Source of the DNA: JBFGCT01 sp963825565
GTDB taxonomy: Bacteria; Actinomycetota; Acidimicrobiia; Acidimicrobiales; Ilumatobacteraceae
Reading direction: 5' to 3'
NCBI GenBank assembly: GCA_963825565.1
Contig: CAWGTW010000003.1
Coordinates: forward strand, 124,001-188,000
Length of the DNA: 64,000 bases
Below the pieces are notes generated by a model, which made no database searches, was not told the origin of the DNA, and saw only the letters and a program-made list of their open reading frames with translations. This document shows, piece by piece, positions 45,845 to 54,718 of this stretch (positions are counted from its first letter, which is position 1; every line of letters begins with the position of its first letter). The translations under genes and the position numbers were made by a program.

Positions 45845-46843
45845 TCACAGGACGCGTGCGCCGGCCGACGGGCTGACGACCCAGCCCGACGTCGCCGTGC
45901 CGGGTGCGCACAGGGCGACGACGCAGCCGCCGAACCCGCCGCCGGTCATCCGTGCCCCGTAGACCCCGGGCGTGCGGGCGAGGTCGTCGACCGCCGCGTC
46001 CATCTCGTCGGTCGACGTGTCGAAGTCGGCGCGCAGGCTCTCGTGGCTGTCGAGCATCAACCGTCCGGCTTGAGCGTAGTCGCCTCCGCTCAGCGCGCCG
46101 GCGAACTCGACGACCCGCCGGTTCTCACCGATCACGTGCCGTGCCCGCCGCCGGGCGACAGCGTCCCCGACGGACGCCACGTCGTCGAGCGTGGCGAGCC
46201 GGAGCGGCCCGATGTCGGCCTCGGCCCGGGCGCACTCGGCGACGCGCGCCGCATACTCCGATCCCTCGAGGGTCCGGTGGGCGACGAAGCGCACGACGAT
46301 GGCGACGTCGTCGGGTATCGGCACGTGCTCGACCGCGTGGGTATGGCAGTCGATCATCGTCGCGTGGCCCTCGGTGGCCGCGGCGATGCACAGCTGATCC
46401 ATGATCCCGGTCGGCACACCGGTCGCCCGGTGCTCGGCCCGCCTCGCCGCCTGCGCCAGCTCGAGCGGCGACCCGTCGAACCCGAGCGCCAAGGCGACCG
46501 CGCACTCGAGCGCGGCGCTGGAGGAGAGGCCGGCGCCGGCGGGGATGTCGGACTCGACGCGGCCCCGGATGCCCCGGGTCGCGCCGAGCTCGGCGGCCAT
46601 CGCAGCGACGTAGGCCCCCCAGTGCGGCTCGACGTCGTTGGCGATCCCTGCGAAGGGCAGCGCCAGCTCGAGTTGCCCGTCGGCCTGGTCGGAGGTCAGG
46701 ACGATCGCCCCCTCGCAGGGCACGCAGGTCAGCGTCGTCGCGCGATCGATCGCCATCGGGAAGACCAGCCCGCCGGTGTAGTCGGTGTGGTCGCCGATCA
46801 GGTTGACGCGACCGGGGGCGCGGACGCGTCGGGGAGCTGGCAC
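45845..46843 (-). CDS. galK: Galactokinase (GHMP kinase)
   Basis: GalK phosphorylates galactose at C1. The 332-residue protein has the galactokinase signature APGRVNLIGDHTDYTGGLVF, the GHMP motif PAGAGLSSSAALECAVALAL, the catalytic-Asp region GVPTGIMDQLCIAAATEG and the C-terminal ARMTGGGFGGCVVAL. It starts at GTG 46843, seven bases after a TACGTT box; the long frame upstream is not kinase-like. The family is usually 380-390 residues, so this is a short form. No galT or galE is adjacent. Confidence 0.9.
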   Translation of the reverse strand: MPAPRRVRAPGRVNLIGDHTDYTGGLVFPMAIDRATTLTCVPCEGAIVLTSDQADGQLELALPFAGIANDVEPHWGAYVAAMAAELGATRGIRGRVESDIPAGAGLSSSAALECAVALALGFDGSPLELAQAARRAEHRATGVPTGIMDQLCIAAATEGHATMIDCHTHAVEHVPIPDDVAIVVRFVAHRTLEGSEYAARVAECARAEADIGPLRLATLDDVASVGDAVARRRARHVIGENRRVVEFAGALSGGDYAQAGRLMLDSHESLRADFDTSTDEMDAAVDDLARTPGVYGARMTGGGFGGCVVALCAPGTATSGWVVSPSAGARVL

Positions 46844-46850
46844 GACGGGA

Positions 46851-46856
46851 AACGTA
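46851..46856 (-). promoter_or_regulatory. -10 box for leaderless galK
   Basis: On the minus strand TACGTT lies seven bases before GTG 46843, supporting this GTG as the start of galK. Confidence 0.5.
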
Positions 46857-46933
46857 CCCGATCCGCTCCTGCCGACGGCGCTGCGGCCCATCCCGCTTGC
46901 GGCCCGCCGAGCGCGCTCTGCAACACTCCGGGC

Positions 46934-47827
46934 ATGCCCCGAGCCGCACTGCCCACCGGGATCGAGATCGAGTACGACACCGCGGGCGATCCCTCCGATC
47001 CGACCGTGCTCCTCGTCTGCGGCTTCACCTCGCAGTTGATCTCGTGGGACGACGACTTCGTCGCGCTGCTCGTCGCCGAGGGGCTCCACGTCGTGCGGTA
47101 CGACAATCGCGATTGCGGCCTGTCGACCAAGCTCGACGGGCAGGTCGTGTCGCCGCGCAGGGTGCTCCGACTGCTCCTGCGCGGCGAGGAGCAGCCGGTC
47201 GTGCCGTACACGCTCTCGCACATGGCGGCCGATGGGATCGGGCTGCTCGACCACCTCGACGTGCCGGCAGCCCACGTCGTGGGCGTGTCGATGGGTGGGA
47301 TGATCGCGCAGACGATGGCGATCGAGCACCCCGACCGCATCGCCAGCCTGACCTCGATGATGAGCAGTACCGGCGACCTGCGCGTGGGCAACGCGACCCC
47401 CGAGGCCCTCGACGTGCTGCTGGCACCGCCGGTGGCCGATCGGGAGCGATACGTCGATGAATCGGCCCGGGCCGAGGTCTGGATGTCGAGGAAGTACTTC
47501 GACCCCGTCGCGGTCCGGTCTCGCGCCGCCGCCCAGTTCGACCGGATGTTCTACCCCGAAGGGGGGCCGCGTCAGCTCGCCGCGATCTACGCGAGCGGCG
47601 ACCGCACCGCAGCGCTGCGCGGGCTGCGCGTGCCGACCCTGGTCATCCACGGTCGCGACGACACGCTGATCACGCCCGGGGGCGGAGCGGCGACCGCCGA
47701 GGCGATCCCCGGGTCGTCGTACCTGCTGCTGTCCGACATGGGGCACGACCGCCCACCCCCGCTGTGGCCGATGCTGGTCGGCGCGATCGGCGCCCACGTC
47801 AGGGCCTCGCTCGCAATCCACGCGTGA
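46934..47827 (+). CDS. Alpha/beta-hydrolase fold protein
   Basis: This 297-residue protein has the nucleophile elbow GVSMGGMIAQTMA (G-x-S-x-G), an oxyanion-side motif VLLVCGFTSQLISWDDDF, the strand VVRYDNRDCGLSTKLDG, the acid in PTLVIHGRDDTLITP and the catalytic His in LSDMGHDRPPPL. The pattern resembles esterases and peroxidase-like hydrolases of this superfamily, some of which cleave aclacinomycin-type esters. The substrate is unknown. It is divergent from galK (90 bp) and 34 bp upstream of the CoA-transferase/racemase gene. Confidence 0.88.
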   Translation: MPRAALPTGIEIEYDTAGDPSDPTVLLVCGFTSQLISWDDDFVALLVAEGLHVVRYDNRDCGLSTKLDGQVVSPRRVLRLLLRGEEQPVVPYTLSHMAADGIGLLDHLDVPAAHVVGVSMGGMIAQTMAIEHPDRIASLTSMMSSTGDLRVGNATPEALDVLLAPPVADRERYVDESARAEVWMSRKYFDPVAVRSRAAAQFDRMFYPEGGPRQLAAIYASGDRTAALRGLRVPTLVIHGRDDTLITPGGGAATAEAIPGSSYLLLSDMGHDRPPPLWPMLVGAIGAHVRASLAIHA

Positions 47828-47861
47828 CCGTCGGACGAACACGATCGATCCAGGAGGGACC

Positions 47862-49022
47862 ATGGCCGGACCGCTGACCGGATACCGCATCATCGAGATC
47901 GCCGGCATCGGACCCGGCCCGTTCGCCGCGATGCTGCTCGCCGACCTCGGCGCCGAGGTGCTGCGCGTCGAGCGGGCCGCAGCGGTGCGCGGGCCGGCAC
48001 CGGACACGCCGCACTACGACGTGCTGCTCCGGGGGCGGCGCAACGTCGCGATCGACCTCAAGCAGTCGGCCGGTGTCGAGACGCTGCTCGAGCTGGTCGA
48101 GTCCGCCGACGCGCTGGTCGAGGGGTTCCGGCCCGGCGTGATGGAGCGCCTCGGGGTCGGACCCGACGTGTGCCGGCAACGGAACCCGCGGCTGGTGTTC
48201 GGGCGGATGACCGGCTGGGGTCAGGAGGGACCGTACGCGCAGGCCGCCGGGCACGACATCAACTACATCTCCCTCGCCGGCGCGCTCGCCCACTTCGGGC
48301 GAGCGGGGGAGGGGCCGGTACCGCCACTCAACATGGTCGGCGACTTCGGCGGCGGCGGGATGTTCCTCGCCCTGGGCGTCGTCGCTGCGCTGCTCGAGGC
48401 CCAGCGCAGCGGCGAGGGGCAGATCGTCGACACGGCGATGGTCGACGGTTCGGCGGTGCTGATGTCGATGTTCTGGTCGTTCCGGGCGATCGGTATGTTC
48501 GACGAGCGGGCCAGAGGGACCAACCTGCTCGACACCGGCGCCCACTTCTACGACGTCTACGAGTGCGCCGACGGCGAGTACGTGTCGATCGGTTCGATCG
48601 AGCCGCAGTTCTATGCCGAGCTGCTGCGCCTGACCGGGCTGGCCGACGACGAGGAGTTCGGCGCGCAGATGGACACGGCCCGCTGGCCCGCGCTCAAGGG
48701 GCGCCTGCGGGCGCTGTTCGCCACCAAGACCCGCGCCGAGTGGTGCGACATCATGGAGGCCACCGACGTCTGCTTCGCCCCGGTGCTGACGATGGGCGAG
48801 GCCGCCGAGCACCCGCACAACGTCGCCCGCGGTACCTTCGTCGAGCTCGGGGGCATGATGCAGCCGGCGCCCGCCCCGCGCTTCAGCCGCACGTCGCCCG
48901 AGGTCGAGCGGCTCCCGGCCCATGCCGGCCAGCACACGCGCGAGGCGCTGGCCGACTGGGGCCTGGCCGCCGAACGGATCGACGAGTTGCTCGCCGCCGG
49001 CGCCGTCCGCCAAGCCGAGTGA
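47862..49022 (+). CDS. Alpha-methylacyl-CoA racemase-like CaiB/BaiF protein
   Basis: This 386-residue member of the class III CoA-transferase fold resembles the racemase branch that epimerises 2-methylacyl-CoA in branched lipid or sterol breakdown. It shows RIIEIAGIGPGPFAAMLLAD and RGRRNVAIDLKQ. The catalytic candidates are His in AAGHDINYISLAG and Asp in NMVGDFGGGGMFLALG, and GQIVDTAMVDGSAVL follows. The start is behind AGGAGGG. It is 34 bp after the hydrolase gene and likely cotranscribed. Confidence 0.92.
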   Translation: MAGPLTGYRIIEIAGIGPGPFAAMLLADLGAEVLRVERAAAVRGPAPDTPHYDVLLRGRRNVAIDLKQSAGVETLLELVESADALVEGFRPGVMERLGVGPDVCRQRNPRLVFGRMTGWGQEGPYAQAAGHDINYISLAGALAHFGRAGEGPVPPLNMVGDFGGGGMFLALGVVAALLEAQRSGEGQIVDTAMVDGSAVLMSMFWSFRAIGMFDERARGTNLLDTGAHFYDVYECADGEYVSIGSIEPQFYAELLRLTGLADDEEFGAQMDTARWPALKGRLRALFATKTRAEWCDIMEATDVCFAPVLTMGEAAEHPHNVARGTFVELGGMMQPAPAPRFSRTSPEVERLPAHAGQHTREALADWGLAAERIDELLAAGAVRQAE

Positions 49023-49099
49023 CGAGCCCCAGGGGAGAACGGGGGAGAACGCAGTGGGCGCGGTGCGGATCGCCCGCCGGGTCGCCAGACTGAGCGGCG

Positions 49100-49921
49100 A
49101 TGGGAACGCTGGTCTGCTTTCACGCCCACCCCGACGACGAGGCGATCTCGACCGGTGGGTCGATGGCGCGGGCGGCGGCCGAGGGGCACCGGGTCGTGCT
49201 CGTCGTCGCCACCGACGGTGCCCACGGCGAGGTTCCCGCCGACCTCGCCGAGGGTGAGACGCTCGTCGATCGCCGCCGCCGGGAGACCGAGGCATCGGCA
49301 GAGGTGCTCGGGGTCGCCCGGGTCGCCTGGCTCGGGTACGGCGATTCGGGAATGACCGGTTGGGACCAGAACGAGCACGAGCACAGCTTCCACCGAGCGC
49401 CCGTCGACGAGGCGGCCGAGCGGCTCGCAGCGGTCCTGAGCGAGGAGGACGCCGACATCCTGACGATCTACGACTGGCACGGCACGTACGGCCACCCCGA
49501 CCACGTCAAGGTCCACACCGTCGGGACGCAGGCGGGGGCGATGATCCCGTCGGTCCGTGTCGTCGAAGCGACCGCCAACCGTGATGCGATGGCGGCGATG
49601 ATCGCCGCGGCCCGCGAGGCCGGGGTCGAGGTCGGGTCTGCGGACGACGGCGACGGCGCCGAGGACTTCGACCCCCACGGCCCCGCCGACGACGGCAACC
49701 CGTTCGGGATGGCCGAGCACGAGCTCACCCTGTCGGTCGACGTGCGCGACTACGTCGAGTTCAAGCGGGCGGCGATGCGCTGCCACCGCAGCCAGATCAC
49801 CGATTCGTCGTTCTTCCTCGAGATGCCCGACGAGATGTTCGCCCAGGCCTTCGGCACCGAGTGGTTCATCGAGCACGACGCCTCCCCGCCGTACCGCACC
49901 GGATGGCTGTTCGACTCCTGA
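49100..49921 (+). CDS. PIG-L deacetylase family protein, Mca/MshB-like
   Basis: PIG-L zinc enzymes remove N-acetyl groups from GlcNAc conjugates or cleave mycothiol S-conjugates. The 273-residue protein has the zinc motif FHAHPDDEAISTGG and the third ligand region WHGTYGHPDHVKVH. The length, the segment GYGDSGMTGWDQNEHEHSFH and the C-terminal DYVEFKRAAMRCHRSQITDS fit the mycothiol conjugate amidase/MshB branch. Together with the formaldehyde dehydrogenase at 16.3 kb it supports mycothiol metabolism. MshB and Mca cannot be separated safely by eye. Confidence 0.88.
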   Translation: MGTLVCFHAHPDDEAISTGGSMARAAAEGHRVVLVVATDGAHGEVPADLAEGETLVDRRRRETEASAEVLGVARVAWLGYGDSGMTGWDQNEHEHSFHRAPVDEAAERLAAVLSEEDADILTIYDWHGTYGHPDHVKVHTVGTQAGAMIPSVRVVEATANRDAMAAMIAAAREAGVEVGSADDGDGAEDFDPHGPADDGNPFGMAEHELTLSVDVRDYVEFKRAAMRCHRSQITDSSFFLEMPDEMFAQAFGTEWFIEHDASPPYRTGWLFDS

Positions 49922-49979
49922 GGAGGCCCCCGTTCTCGATGTCGTCTCCAGGTCCCCCGATTCCCGCCGATGGTGGTGC

Positions 49980-50732
49980 ATGATGTTCCCCATGTCTCGG
50001 CGTCTCGTTGCCGGCGTGGCGGTCGTCGGTCTTCTCGTTGCAGCGTGTTCGTCCGATGATCCCGTCGAGGTCGACGGGGCGCCGGTCACCGAGTTGACCA
50101 TCGCGCTTCCGACGACGACCACGACGACCGTGCCGGCGTCGACCACCAGCACGTCGACGACGACGACCTCCACGACCTCGACCACCTCGACCACCACCAC
50201 GCTGGCCCCCGCCGACACGACGACGACCGTGCCCGATCCCGGCGTGTCGGCGCTGGTCTTGACCACCGTCGGTATCGGGTCGGCCCAGTTCGGCGCCGAG
50301 CCCGAGGGCGTGATCGGCTACATCAGCTCGTTCCTCGGACCGCCGACCGGCGACACCGGTTGGGTCGATCCGTTCTCGATCGGTCCGTGTTCGGGCAACC
50401 AGCTCCGCCTCGTCTCGTGGGGGGTGCTCACGCTCACCTTCGGCGACGTCTCGAACGTCGTCCAGGACCGGCTCCACTTCTTCGCCTACTCCTACGGCGT
50501 CGATGGTCAGATCGGCGCTCCACCGGTCGGGCTGGTCACCGATCGCGGCATCACCGCCGGGTCACGGGTCATCGACCTGCTCGCCGCCTACCCAGGGGTC
50601 ACCCTCAACCCCGAGGACGACTTCCTCGCGCCCAACTTCTACGTGAACGACAACCTGCGAGGCTTCCTCACCGGTCTCGCCGACGATGACACGGTGACCG
50701 TGATCCTCGGCGGCATCGGCTGCACCGAGTGA
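49980..50732 (+). CDS. Lipoprotein with Thr/Ser-rich linker
   Basis: This is a 250-residue protein, or 246 from ATG 49992 (MSRRLVAGVAVVGLLVAACS). It has lipobox VAAC, a Thr/Ser tract of about 60 residues (TTTTTTVPASTTSTSTTTTS) and a globular C-terminal domain. That domain has two widely spaced Cys (IGPCSGNQLRL and GGIGCTE) and a TAGSRVIDLLAAYPGVTLNP segment. The linker is typical of surface lipoproteins that span the wall, and could be O-glycosylated. I recognise no named family for the domain. Its stop overlaps the next start (GTGA). Confidence 0.8.
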   Translation: MMFPMSRRLVAGVAVVGLLVAACSSDDPVEVDGAPVTELTIALPTTTTTTVPASTTSTSTTTTSTTSTTSTTTTLAPADTTTTVPDPGVSALVLTTVGIGSAQFGAEPEGVIGYISSFLGPPTGDTGWVDPFSIGPCSGNQLRLVSWGVLTLTFGDVSNVVQDRLHFFAYSYGVDGQIGAPPVGLVTDRGITAGSRVIDLLAAYPGVTLNPEDDFLAPNFYVNDNLRGFLTGLADDDTVTVILGGIGCTE

Positions 50733-51097
50733 CGCTGACCGACCTCCACCGCTGGCTCGCATGGTTCCTCGTGCTGTCGAACGCTGCGGTCGGTGTCTGG
50801 GCGCTCGTGGCCCAGCAATACCCCCGCATCCGGCACCGAACGCTGTGGTGGGCGGTGATCGTGGCGCAGCTGTCGACGTTCGCCCAGGCGATCGTCGGCG
50901 TCGTGATCGTGAACCGGGACGGCGTGGAGCTCGACCAGTTCCACGCGCTGTACGGGTTCAGCACGATCGTCGCCGTCGGGATCCTCTACAGCTACCGGTC
51001 GAGTCCGTTCGTCAAGGACAGGGCGTACCTGCTCTACGGCCTCGGGAGCCTGTTCATCATGGGCCTCGGTCTCAGGGCGATGTACCTCGCCACCTGA
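50729..51097 (+). CDS. Small four-helix membrane protein, function unknown
   Basis: This 122-residue protein with GTG start overlaps the stop of the lipoprotein gene. Four hydrophobic segments are evident: LAWFLVLSNAAVGVWALVA, LWWAVIVAQLSTFAQAIVGV, FHALYGFSTIVAVGILYSY and LLYGLGSLFIMGLGLRAMYL. The segment ELDQFHALYGF has a His in a loop near the third helix. Coupling to the lipoprotein suggests a common envelope role. No family recognised. Confidence 0.78.
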   Translation: MTLTDLHRWLAWFLVLSNAAVGVWALVAQQYPRIRHRTLWWAVIVAQLSTFAQAIVGVVIVNRDGVELDQFHALYGFSTIVAVGILYSYRSSPFVKDRAYLLYGLGSLFIMGLGLRAMYLAT

Positions 51098-51106
51098 ACC
51101 TCGGTG

Positions 51107-52276
51107 TCACAGGCCGATGCCCTGGGGCAGTTTGTCGGGATCCCAGTCGAGCTCGGTGATCCCCTGGCGGCAGGCGAAGCGGTCGGTCATCCCGGCGACG
51201 TACGCGACCGCGGCCCGCAGCGCCTCGTCCGTTCCCGACTCGACCAACTCGACGTCGACGTCGGGACCGAGGGCGGCGCGAGCGGTCGGTGCCGGGATGG
51301 CGTGGGGCCGATCGGCGTAGTGCTCGACCAACGCCTGGAGCAGCGAGACGACCGCGTCCGCCTGGCGGCGGCTGGCCGGCCGGAGGTAGACGTGCTCGTA
51401 GTTGAAGCGCCGGAACTGGGCGAGCGAGTCGGCGATCTCGGGGGTCATCCCGACCCGGCCGGCGGCGATCGTGGCGGTGATGGTCGCCCGGACGAACGTG
51501 CCGAGTTGCGTCGACCGGTCGCGGCCACACCGCTCGGCGACGTCGGCGGGGAGCATGTCGGCGGTGACGATTCCCGCGGCGACCGCGTCCTCGAAGTCGT
51601 GACAGACGTAGGCGATGCGGTCAGCCCAGGACACGACCTCGCCTTCCGGCGTGTGGGGAGCGGGCAGGCTCCACGAGTGGTGGCGGATGCCGTCGAGGGT
51701 CTCGGCGCACAGGTTGAGCGGCGACAGCGTCACGTCGGCGCCCCACGGGGCGTGGTCGAATCCGTTCTCGAGGAACGGCGACAGGGCGTCTTCGCTGGCG
51801 TGCCCACCCGGCCCGTGCCCGCAGTCGTGGCCGATGGCCATCGCCTCGACCAGCGGGACGTTGAGGCTCAACGCCTGGGCGATCGAGCGTGCCACCTGGG
51901 CGACCTCGAGTGCGTGGGTCATCCTCGTGCGCTGGTGATCGGCGGGGAACACGAACACCTGGGTCTTGCCGGCGAGCCGGCGGAACGCCGAGTCGTGCAG
52001 GATGCGGTCACGATCGCGTTCGAAGCAGGTGCGGTAGGGGTCCGGAGCCTCTTCGATCGTCCGGTTGCCGGCCCCGTGCGCCCGGGTCGCGTTCGGTGCG
52101 AGCAGCGTCGCTTCGTCCTCCTCGCGGCGCTCGCGGGTCATCTCGCGCGGCGCGCCGATCGTCGCGTGGGAGTCGGCGTGCGCCAGCACGATCGAGTCGT
52201 CGACGTGGCCGGACATCGTCGCCGCCCACCGGTCGGTGCGCGTCCGCTGCTCGCCGTCGACCCGGCCGTCGTCCAT
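51107..52276 (-). CDS. dgt: Deoxyguanosinetriphosphate triphosphohydrolase-like HD protein
   Basis: dGTPases hydrolyse dNTPs to nucleoside and triphosphate and affect dNTP pools and mutation rate. The 389-residue protein has the HD-domain metal motif: FRRLAGKTQVFVFP with HQRTRMTHALEVAQVARSIA, MAIGHDCGHGPGGHASEDAL (HDxxH-like) and WADRIAYVCHDFEDAV (late Asp). It is a normal dGTPase core with a short variable N-terminus. ATG 52276 is preferred because a TATCGT box lies seven bases upstream; ATGs at 52216 and 52141 are alternatives. It diverges from obg with 75 bp between starts. In mycobacteria dgt neighbours dnaG, which is not seen here. Confidence 0.88.
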   Translation of the reverse strand: MDDGRVDGEQRTRTDRWAATMSGHVDDSIVLAHADSHATIGAPREMTRERREEDEATLLAPNATRAHGAGNRTIEEAPDPYRTCFERDRDRILHDSAFRRLAGKTQVFVFPADHQRTRMTHALEVAQVARSIAQALSLNVPLVEAMAIGHDCGHGPGGHASEDALSPFLENGFDHAPWGADVTLSPLNLCAETLDGIRHHSWSLPAPHTPEGEVVSWADRIAYVCHDFEDAVAAGIVTADMLPADVAERCGRDRSTQLGTFVRATITATIAAGRVGMTPEIADSLAQFRRFNYEHVYLRPASRRQADAVVSLLQALVEHYADRPHAIPAPTARAALGPDVDVELVESGTDEALRAAVAYVAGMTDRFACRQGITELDWDPDKLPQGIGL

Positions 52277-52283
52277 CCGGACG

Positions 52284-52289
52284 ACGATA
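52284..52289 (-). promoter_or_regulatory. -10 box for leaderless dgt
   Basis: On the minus strand TATCGT lies seven bases before ATG 52276, which decides the dgt start among three candidates. Confidence 0.45.
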
Positions 52290-52338
52290 CGTCGACCGCC
52301 CGCCGCAACCGCGGCGCACCGGGGAAGTGAGGCAGCGT

Positions 52339-52344
52339 TAGCCT
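52339..52344 (+). promoter_or_regulatory. -10 box for leaderless obg
   Basis: TAGCCT lies seven bases before ATG 52352. No Shine-Dalgarno sequence is present. It is 50 bp from the opposing dgt box. Confidence 0.5.
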
Positions 52345-52351
52345 CGGCGCC

Positions 52352-53608
52352 ATGTCGCAGTTCGTCGACGAGTGCCAGCTGAACGTCCGGGGTGGCGACG
52401 GCGGCGCGGGCTGCGTCAGCTTCCGGCGCGAGGGGCCGGTCGTGATGGGCGGCCCGAACGGGGGCGACGGAGGCAACGGCGGGGACGTGTGGCTCGTCGC
52501 CGACCACAACGTCGCGTCGCTGCTGTCGTTCCGCGACCATCCGCATCGGCGGGCGACGAACGGCGTCCACGGCAAGGGGAAGGACCAGCACGGCCGCCGA
52601 GGCGAGTCGCTCGAGGTCAGGGTGCCGCTCGGCACCGCAGCGTACGACCTGTACAGCGGCCAGTTGCTCGCCGAGCTGCTCAACCACGGCGACCGATGGC
52701 TCGCCGCAGCGGGCGGCCGAGGCGGGCGGGGCAACCACAAGTTCCTGTCGAACCGGCGGCGGGCCCCGAGCTTCGCCGAGCAGGGCGAGCATGGCGAGGA
52801 GCGGTGGTTGCGCCTCGAGCTCAAGCTGATGGCCGACGTCGCGCTGGTCGGGTTCCCCAACGTCGGCAAGTCGACGCTGATCAGCGTCATCTCCGCAGCG
52901 AAGCCGAAGATCGCCGACTACCCGTTCACCACCCTCGAACCGAACCTCGGTGTCGTGCGCGTCGACGAAGCGACCGAGTTCGTCGTCGCAGACATCCCGG
53001 GCCTGATCGAAGGCGCCAGCGAGGGCAAGGGGCTCGGCCATCGGTTCCTGCGGCACATCGAGCGGTCGCGGGTGCTGTGCCTGCTCCTCGACCTCGCGCC
53101 GATGGACGGTGTCCCTCCCGACGAGCAAGAGCGCGTGCTGTTGCGCGAGCTGGGCCGCTACCAACCCGATCTCCTCGATCGGCCGCGCGTCGTGGTCGGC
53201 TCGAAGGCCGATGCGATCCAGCCCGACGAGCTCCGCCGGCTGGGCTGGGAGGGCGACATCATGTCGTCGGTGACCGGCCAGGGCGTGGGTGAGTTGGTCG
53301 GTCGCCTGGCATCGCTCGTCCACGAGGCGCGCCAGGCCGTCGAGCACGAGGACGGCGTCGTCGTGCTCCGACCGGATTCGGAGGGCGCGCTCGTCGAGCG
53401 GGTCGGCGAGGGTGAGTATCGGCTCGTCGGCCGCGACGTCGAGCGGGTCGTGGCGCTCAACGACGTGACCACCCCCGAGGCGCTCGCCTACATCGACGCC
53501 CGCCTCGGTCGGCTCGGCGTCCCGAGGATGCTCACCAGGGCAGGCGCCGAGGAGGGCGACATCGTCTGGATCGGCGAGTTCAGCTTCGAATACCAGCCGG
53601 ATCTCTGA
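52352..53608 (+). CDS. obg: GTPase Obg/CgtA
   Basis: Obg is an essential GTPase in 50S maturation and stress control. The 418-residue protein has the Gly-rich Obg fold (about 1-160: RGGDGGAGCVSFRREGPVVM, GGPNGGDGGNGGDVW). The G domain has G1 GFPNVGKSTLIS, G2 DYPFTTLEPNLGVV, G3 DIPGLIEGASEGKGLG and G4 VGSKAD. A C-terminal OCT domain (about 335-418) ends in EEGDIVWIGEFSFEYQPDL. All three parts are intact. proB follows after five bases, the usual obg-proB order; rplU-rpmA, often upstream, are replaced here by divergent dgt. Confidence 0.97.
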   Translation: MSQFVDECQLNVRGGDGGAGCVSFRREGPVVMGGPNGGDGGNGGDVWLVADHNVASLLSFRDHPHRRATNGVHGKGKDQHGRRGESLEVRVPLGTAAYDLYSGQLLAELLNHGDRWLAAAGGRGGRGNHKFLSNRRRAPSFAEQGEHGEERWLRLELKLMADVALVGFPNVGKSTLISVISAAKPKIADYPFTTLEPNLGVVRVDEATEFVVADIPGLIEGASEGKGLGHRFLRHIERSRVLCLLLDLAPMDGVPPDEQERVLLRELGRYQPDLLDRPRVVVGSKADAIQPDELRRLGWEGDIMSSVTGQGVGELVGRLASLVHEARQAVEHEDGVVVLRPDSEGALVERVGEGEYRLVGRDVERVVALNDVTTPEALAYIDARLGRLGVPRMLTRAGAEEGDIVWIGEFSFEYQPDL

Positions 53609-53613
53609 TCGAC

Positions 53614-54696
53614 ATGCGCGTCGTCGCCAAGATCGGAACCGCGTCGATCACCGACGATCGCGGGGTGATCAACCGGGACGCGATCGCCAAGCTCTGCGAC
53701 GAGGTCGCGGCAGTGCGGGGAGCGGGCCACCAGGTCCTCGTCGTCTCGTCGGGCGCGGTAGCGGCCGGGGTGGCCGCCGTGGGGCTCGCGGCCCGACCGA
53801 GCGACATGCCCACGCTGCAGGCGATCTCGGCCGCGGGGCAGAGCCGGCTGGTCGAGTCGTACAACGTCGAGCTCGCCCGCCACGGACTCGTCGGCGCCCA
53901 GGTCCTGCTCGACTCGCTCGACTTCGTCGGCCGACGGCAGTACCTCCACGCCCGCCAGACCCTCGAACGGTTGCTCGAGCTGGGGTGCGTGCCGGTGGTC
54001 AACGAGAACGACGCGGTCGCCAACGAAGAGCTCCGCTTCGGCGACAACGACCGGATGGCCGCGCTGGTGGCGAACAGCGTGCGGGCGGACCTGCTCGTCC
54101 TGCTCACCGACATGGACGGTCTGCACACGGCCGATCCGCGGCGCGACGTTTCGGCAGCGCTGATCGCGCACGTCGCGGCGGACGACCCGCTCCTCGCGAT
54201 CTCGACCGACCGCGGGGGCAGTGGGCGGGGGAGCGGCGGGATGGCGAGCAAGCTGATCGCCGCACGGATGGCCTCGTGGTCCGGCGTGCGCTCGGTCATC
54301 GCCCGGGCGTCGTTGCCCGGTGTGTTGGTCGACGCCGTCGCCGGCCAAGCTGTCGGAACGACCTTCGACGCACACGAACGGGCGCTGCCGGCGCGCAAGC
54401 TGTGGATCGCGTTCGCGGCCGACGTGAACGGCGCGGTCGTCGTCGACGCCGGCGCCGAGGACGCGCTGACCCGCCGGCCGACCAGCCTGCTCCCAGCAGG
54501 GGTGGTCGATGCCCACGGATCGTTCCTGGCGGGCGACGTCGTCGACGTGGTCGGCCCGGCCGGGCGGCCGTTCGCCAGGGGGATCGTCAGCTGGGAGGCT
54601 CAGGGCGTGTTGGCCGCACGCGGCCGGCGGACCGACGAACTCCCCCCCGGCGTCGAGGAGGTCATCCACCGCGACGACCTGGTCGTGCTGCCCTGA
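53614..54696 (+). CDS. proB: Glutamate 5-kinase
   Basis: ProB makes gamma-glutamyl phosphate, the first step of proline synthesis. The 360-residue protein has the amino-acid-kinase domain: VVAKIGTASITDDRGV (normally VKxGS), VLVVSSGAVAAG, VPVVNENDAVANEELRFGDN, DRMAALVANSVRADLLVLLT and GSGGMASKLIAARMA. A C-terminal PUA domain (about 265-350) contains ALPARKLWIAF and ARGIVSWEA. It is cotranscribed with obg. proA, the usual next gene, is absent; the operon is instead met by the convergent pspA-like gene. Confidence 0.95.
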   Translation: MRVVAKIGTASITDDRGVINRDAIAKLCDEVAAVRGAGHQVLVVSSGAVAAGVAAVGLAARPSDMPTLQAISAAGQSRLVESYNVELARHGLVGAQVLLDSLDFVGRRQYLHARQTLERLLELGCVPVVNENDAVANEELRFGDNDRMAALVANSVRADLLVLLTDMDGLHTADPRRDVSAALIAHVAADDPLLAISTDRGGSGRGSGGMASKLIAARMASWSGVRSVIARASLPGVLVDAVAGQAVGTTFDAHERALPARKLWIAFAADVNGAVVVDAGAEDALTRRPTSLLPAGVVDAHGSFLAGDVVDVVGPAGRPFARGIVSWEAQGVLAARGRRTDELPPGVEEVIHRDDLVVLP

Positions 54697-54718
54697 GCAG
54701 CGGCTGCCCGCGGCGTCG

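Noticed and set aside
50100..50240. ACG/ACC-rich tract as a microsatellite
   Set aside because: It encodes a Thr/Ser linker in a lipoprotein and stays in frame with flanking coding sequence.
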